Assembly: GCA_016714815.1 (NCBI GenBank)
Contig: JADKBZ010000020.1
Location: 1 to 64,000, forward strand
Reading direction: 5' to 3'
DNA length: 64,000 bases
From: Holophagales bacterium
Lineage (GTDB): Bacteria; Acidobacteriota; Thermoanaerobaculia; UBA5066
Shown here: positions 62,401-64,000 of the stretch, piece after piece
Layout of the letters: each line of letters begins with the position of its first letter
How positions within the stretch are numbered: the first letter of the stretch is position 1
Notes under the pieces: model-generated
What the model was told of the DNA's origin: nothing
Database searches by the model: none
The model's input: only the letters and a program-made list of their open reading frames with translations
Program-made: the position numbers and the translations under genes

Positions 62401-64000
62401 CGGCTGTGCCGTGACCGACGCGGTCGGAGGCTTCACGAGCCAGTACACGGCGTACGTGAACGTCCAGCCCGGGAGCGGCACGGGCACCTGCGAGTTCGTC
62501 ATCAACAACGCGCAGGGCGCACGGATCTCGTACGACTCCTTCTCGAGAACCTACGACGCGGCGAGCGGCCAGCCCCTGACCTTCGTGGCGACCGGCACGA
62601 CGTCCACGATTAGCTGGAACTTCGGCGACGGCCAGACGGGAAGCGGAAACAACGCCACGCACACCTACAACGTGACGGCGGGGACCGAGTACACCGTCAC
62701 CATGACGTCCGGCTCGTGCTCGCAGAACTACAAGATCTTCGTCTCCGCACCGACGGGGCCGACCTTCACCGTGGTCGACGCCGATACGGGGACGGCGCTC
62801 GCGAAACCGAATGGAACCTGGGAGGCCCGCGCCGGGCAGAGCCTGAGGTTCACGGGGAGCAGCTCGACGGCCGCCTGGGACTTCGGCGACGGCGGAACCT
62901 CGACCGAGAATCCCGCCCTCAAGACCTATGGCCCCGTCGTCGACACGACCTACGTCGTGAAGCTCACCAGCAGCGGGCTGACCAGGCAGGAGAACATCGC
63001 GGTCAAGGGCTCCACGGGGGCGCCGCTCACCGGGAACTTCACCTTCAAGTACTCCGACGGCACGGCGGTCACCCGCTCGGCCGTGCAGCCGAACAAGGCG
63101 ATCATCTTCACGGGAGCCGACCAGGCCACCACGTACACGTGGGACTTCGGGGACGGCTCGTCCCTCGGGAGCGGCTCGCCGAAGGAATACACCTTCACCA
63201 GGGGCGGGACCTACACGGTGAAGCTCACCGTCGCCCGTACCAACGTCCCCGGGACGGTCACCACTCCGACCCCCCTCGCCTTCACGGTCCTGGCACCGCC
63301 CGACCCGCTCCTCTGGGTGGCGGCCGGGATGGTGTATGCCGACGGCGGGAACGGAGCCCAGTGGCAGTCGGACCTGTCGATCTACAACCCCGGGACGGGA
63401 ACGCAGACGGCGACGCTTTCCCTCGGGTTCGTCTCCGGTGACAGCTGGGGCGGCGCGGGGAACGTCACCTGGGTGCCGCAGGCCCTCGTCGCCGGAGAGA
63501 CGAAGTCGTACACGAACGTACTCGAGAGCTTCTTCAGGCTCAACAAGGGCTCTTGGGGTGTCGTCCTCGTCCGCGGAGACACGGTGCCGGTTTCTCCCGT
63601 CATCATGAGCCGCACCTATAACGCGGCGTCCGCCGCGACGAACGGCACCTTCGGCCTGTCGGTCCCGGCCATGTCGGTCGCGGCGGGAGTCCGGCCGCAG
63701 TCGGTGGCCGCGTCGAACTTTCTCGCCGACCTCCGGCACGACGCTTCGTTCCGGACGAACCTGACCGTCGCCAACCTGAAGGACGAGACGGCCGAGGTCG
63801 AGATCATCTTCCGCGACCAGAACGGGGCCGCCCTCGGTGTGCCCGCCAAGGTCACCATCGAATCCCGCGGCGTGAAGCAGCTCAATGCCGCTCTTTCGGC
63901 GGCTGTCGCGACGGGCGACACGCCCATAGGCGGCGCCGGATATGCCAACCCGGCCTCTCACTTCACGGCAGAGGTGAAGCTGAAGCGCGGGACCGGCGTC
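59402..64000 (+). CDS. Large secreted PKD-domain protein, 3' end outside window
   Basis: The frame from ATG 59402 stays open for 1533 codons to the window end. A signal peptide (SAGLVLATLSIFAGLGGKAQ) is followed by a beta-propeller-like N-terminal half (about 30-450). Further beta domains follow. Around residues 950-1300 there are PKD motifs: YDIVYGDGQTYSG, TISWNFGDGQTGSG, AAWDFGDGGTSTE and YTWDFGDGSSLGSG. The C-terminal part (LLWVAAGMVYADGGNGAQWQ, SDLSIYNPGTGTQTATLSLG) resembles a repeated surface module. PKD repeats are extracellular stalks or carbohydrate/adhesion modules. The role is probably surface attachment or matrix building; not proven. Confidence 0.85.
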   Translation, partial: MIQSVSERTVARSAGLVLATLSIFAGLGGKAQAQCQLLSAPSKFDPPTSGLPSYLQGRQNSLALGGTPGAYRLAVRYNYGFLVYSLANPGAPARISIEDLLGQDHYPKSGDGQERTKDIALSADGTRALTPWSDTVPYGTIAMSQSGATYLSGGDYLPAGEQVSAVAVAKAGTRYLGFSVMGSSIYAADITDYTTDTGPNTRNGIYSEAIRNVGAGAPAGLAAVEAAGKSYLVAWSADLLSVIDVSNPGPGSSGLTANFTSRTYTASQLGIPTGSYLFEGVAAARHPTSGDLYLLTEGGRLSGSYVASSAVTLNRVDPSTGNLTLIGSYTPPTGARFAQTQVVLLPFDTEVVAFFLEKTDAGGLKPEVHSSAEFTRNLADSIPAFSAPVQVDALVGMRASGGNVFLYMGDLVNTTATYVASLDCSTAPSPATASMTVENVPYSGSAAVAVADGGSVFIGDQLRIKPAFSPANTVQPLLDWRLDYDFHDGNALDSNATTYRLKQPDLEVLSGGTFPTQLTLIGPCDPAQVPQGGSAPVPSTGAGCWESVTTNDLWTSPAGTPDFSPRNLVDKQLTIGFEVQNALNAGSSALARHRITWKVPRALLKSTSILSGGALEDQSEGSPLTTGLRWYVSSVPVGQTGADVLTLQAGCTGIACTPTPALTQPGSYRYWVSVPYRGGFQTADCPGVQTVETVTTCTGDAAKTVTVTDVVLSLTAPSQIYLGATSVSISSASKKGTAVTGCPADATSFSYNICAVSGSSCPEGTYLTNVTQSNPFGTSGSISIPPPAVGSWGLRIKYTYTTTGNCSSPTVAQWPASGWSPLTVVQGVPTILLRNSSDTADIPRSLGIYWELPVNTTARAYALLNGVRVTSLPAGFAWSRRSVGSSSETAIGTTQGASFSISTAGEYEVVLRGFGTDVVASVGVAAGGGAGGGGTGVLAVSSITFSPTSPTAGQSVSISCNASGGTPPYTYDIVYGDGQTYSGTARPVNHVYTTSGGKTVGCAVTDAVGGFTSQYTAYVNVQPGSGTGTCEFVINNAQGARISYDSFSRTYDAASGQPLTFVATGTTSTISWNFGDGQTGSGNNATHTYNVTAGTEYTVTMTSGSCSQNYKIFVSAPTGPTFTVVDADTGTALAKPNGTWEARAGQSLRFTGSSSTAAWDFGDGGTSTENPALKTYGPVVDTTYVVKLTSSGLTRQENIAVKGSTGAPLTGNFTFKYSDGTAVTRSAVQPNKAIIFTGADQATTYTWDFGDGSSLGSGSPKEYTFTRGGTYTVKLTVARTNVPGTVTTPTPLAFTVLAPPDPLLWVAAGMVYADGGNGAQWQSDLSIYNPGTGTQTATLSLGFVSGDSWGGAGNVTWVPQALVAGETKSYTNVLESFFRLNKGSWGVVLVRGDTVPVSPVIMSRTYNAASAATNGTFGLSVPAMSVAAGVRPQSVAASNFLADLRHDASFRTNLTVANLKDETAEVEIIFRDQNGAALGVPAKVTIESRGVKQLNAALSAAVATGDTPIGGAGYANPASHFTAEVKLKRGTGV

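Noticed and set aside
59465..63961. 1498-codon open frame on the minus strand
   Set aside because: Its translation is Arg/Gly/Val-rich with no domain, while the opposite strand encodes a signal peptide and PKD motifs through the same bases. It is a high-GC shadow frame.

Overview
The window is about 64 kb of very GC-rich (roughly 70 %) bacterial chromosome with tightly packed genes. Many open reading frames meet through 4-base ATGA, GTGA or TTGA overlaps. The gene content is that of a Gram-negative aerobe: outer-membrane beta-barrel proteins, lipoproteins, a cytochrome oxidase assembly operon, an MNIO/BufB-type protein, a sigma-54 two-component system and large secreted PKD-domain proteins. 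This mix suggests an uncultured Acidobacteriota-like organism, but there is no rRNA here and the phylum is only an inference. No rRNA, tRNA, CRISPR array, prophage or integron was seen.

Layout: 1-4.6 kb holds the end of a bufB-bufC pair (bufC broken) and a large CPBP membrane protease with a duplicated module. 4.5-8.5 kb is a SWIM/SNF2 helicase pair. 8.5-10.7 kb holds a hypothetical gene, a ferritin and a nucleotidyltransferase pair, separated by three near-identical 63-bp hairpin repeats. 10.7-14.2 kb is a three-gene ABC-2 exporter plus rsmI. 14.3-20 kb has a SurA-N-like periplasmic protein, a soluble lytic transglycosylase, murA and prmC. 20-27 kb has a secreted M20 peptidase and a seven-gene, fully overlapping operon for heme A synthesis and copper delivery to cytochrome oxidase. 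27.3-30.4 kb is a three-gene N-succinyl-amino-acid racemisation operon. 30.4-33.7 kb has polyphosphate:AMP phosphotransferase, prfA and rpmE. 33.8-42.4 kb has an FHA-GAF-PP2C phosphatase and an operon of PDZ histidine kinase, sigma-54 response regulator and M14 carboxypeptidase. 42.5-50.2 kb has an outer-membrane protein, proline dehydrogenase, ComF, a small beta-barrel, an Lrp regulator with a striking operator, glgC and a DnaJ. 50.2-52.8 kb is a coupled XRE-TPR-secreted protein operon. 52.8-64 kb has an orphan ABC-2 permease, an FG-GAP lipoprotein, a strongly expressed secreted protein with a textbook promoter and terminator, a group IIC intron inserted just behind that terminator, and a giant PKD protein running off the window.

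Three themes recur. First, two related families of long perfect hairpins sit at gene ends and sometimes supply stop codons. Second, many genes carry a -10-like hexamer only 6-9 bases before the start codon, which implies leaderless transcripts. Third, several genes are interrupted by single-base shifts, some in G/C homopolymers; these may be sequence errors rather than real decay.
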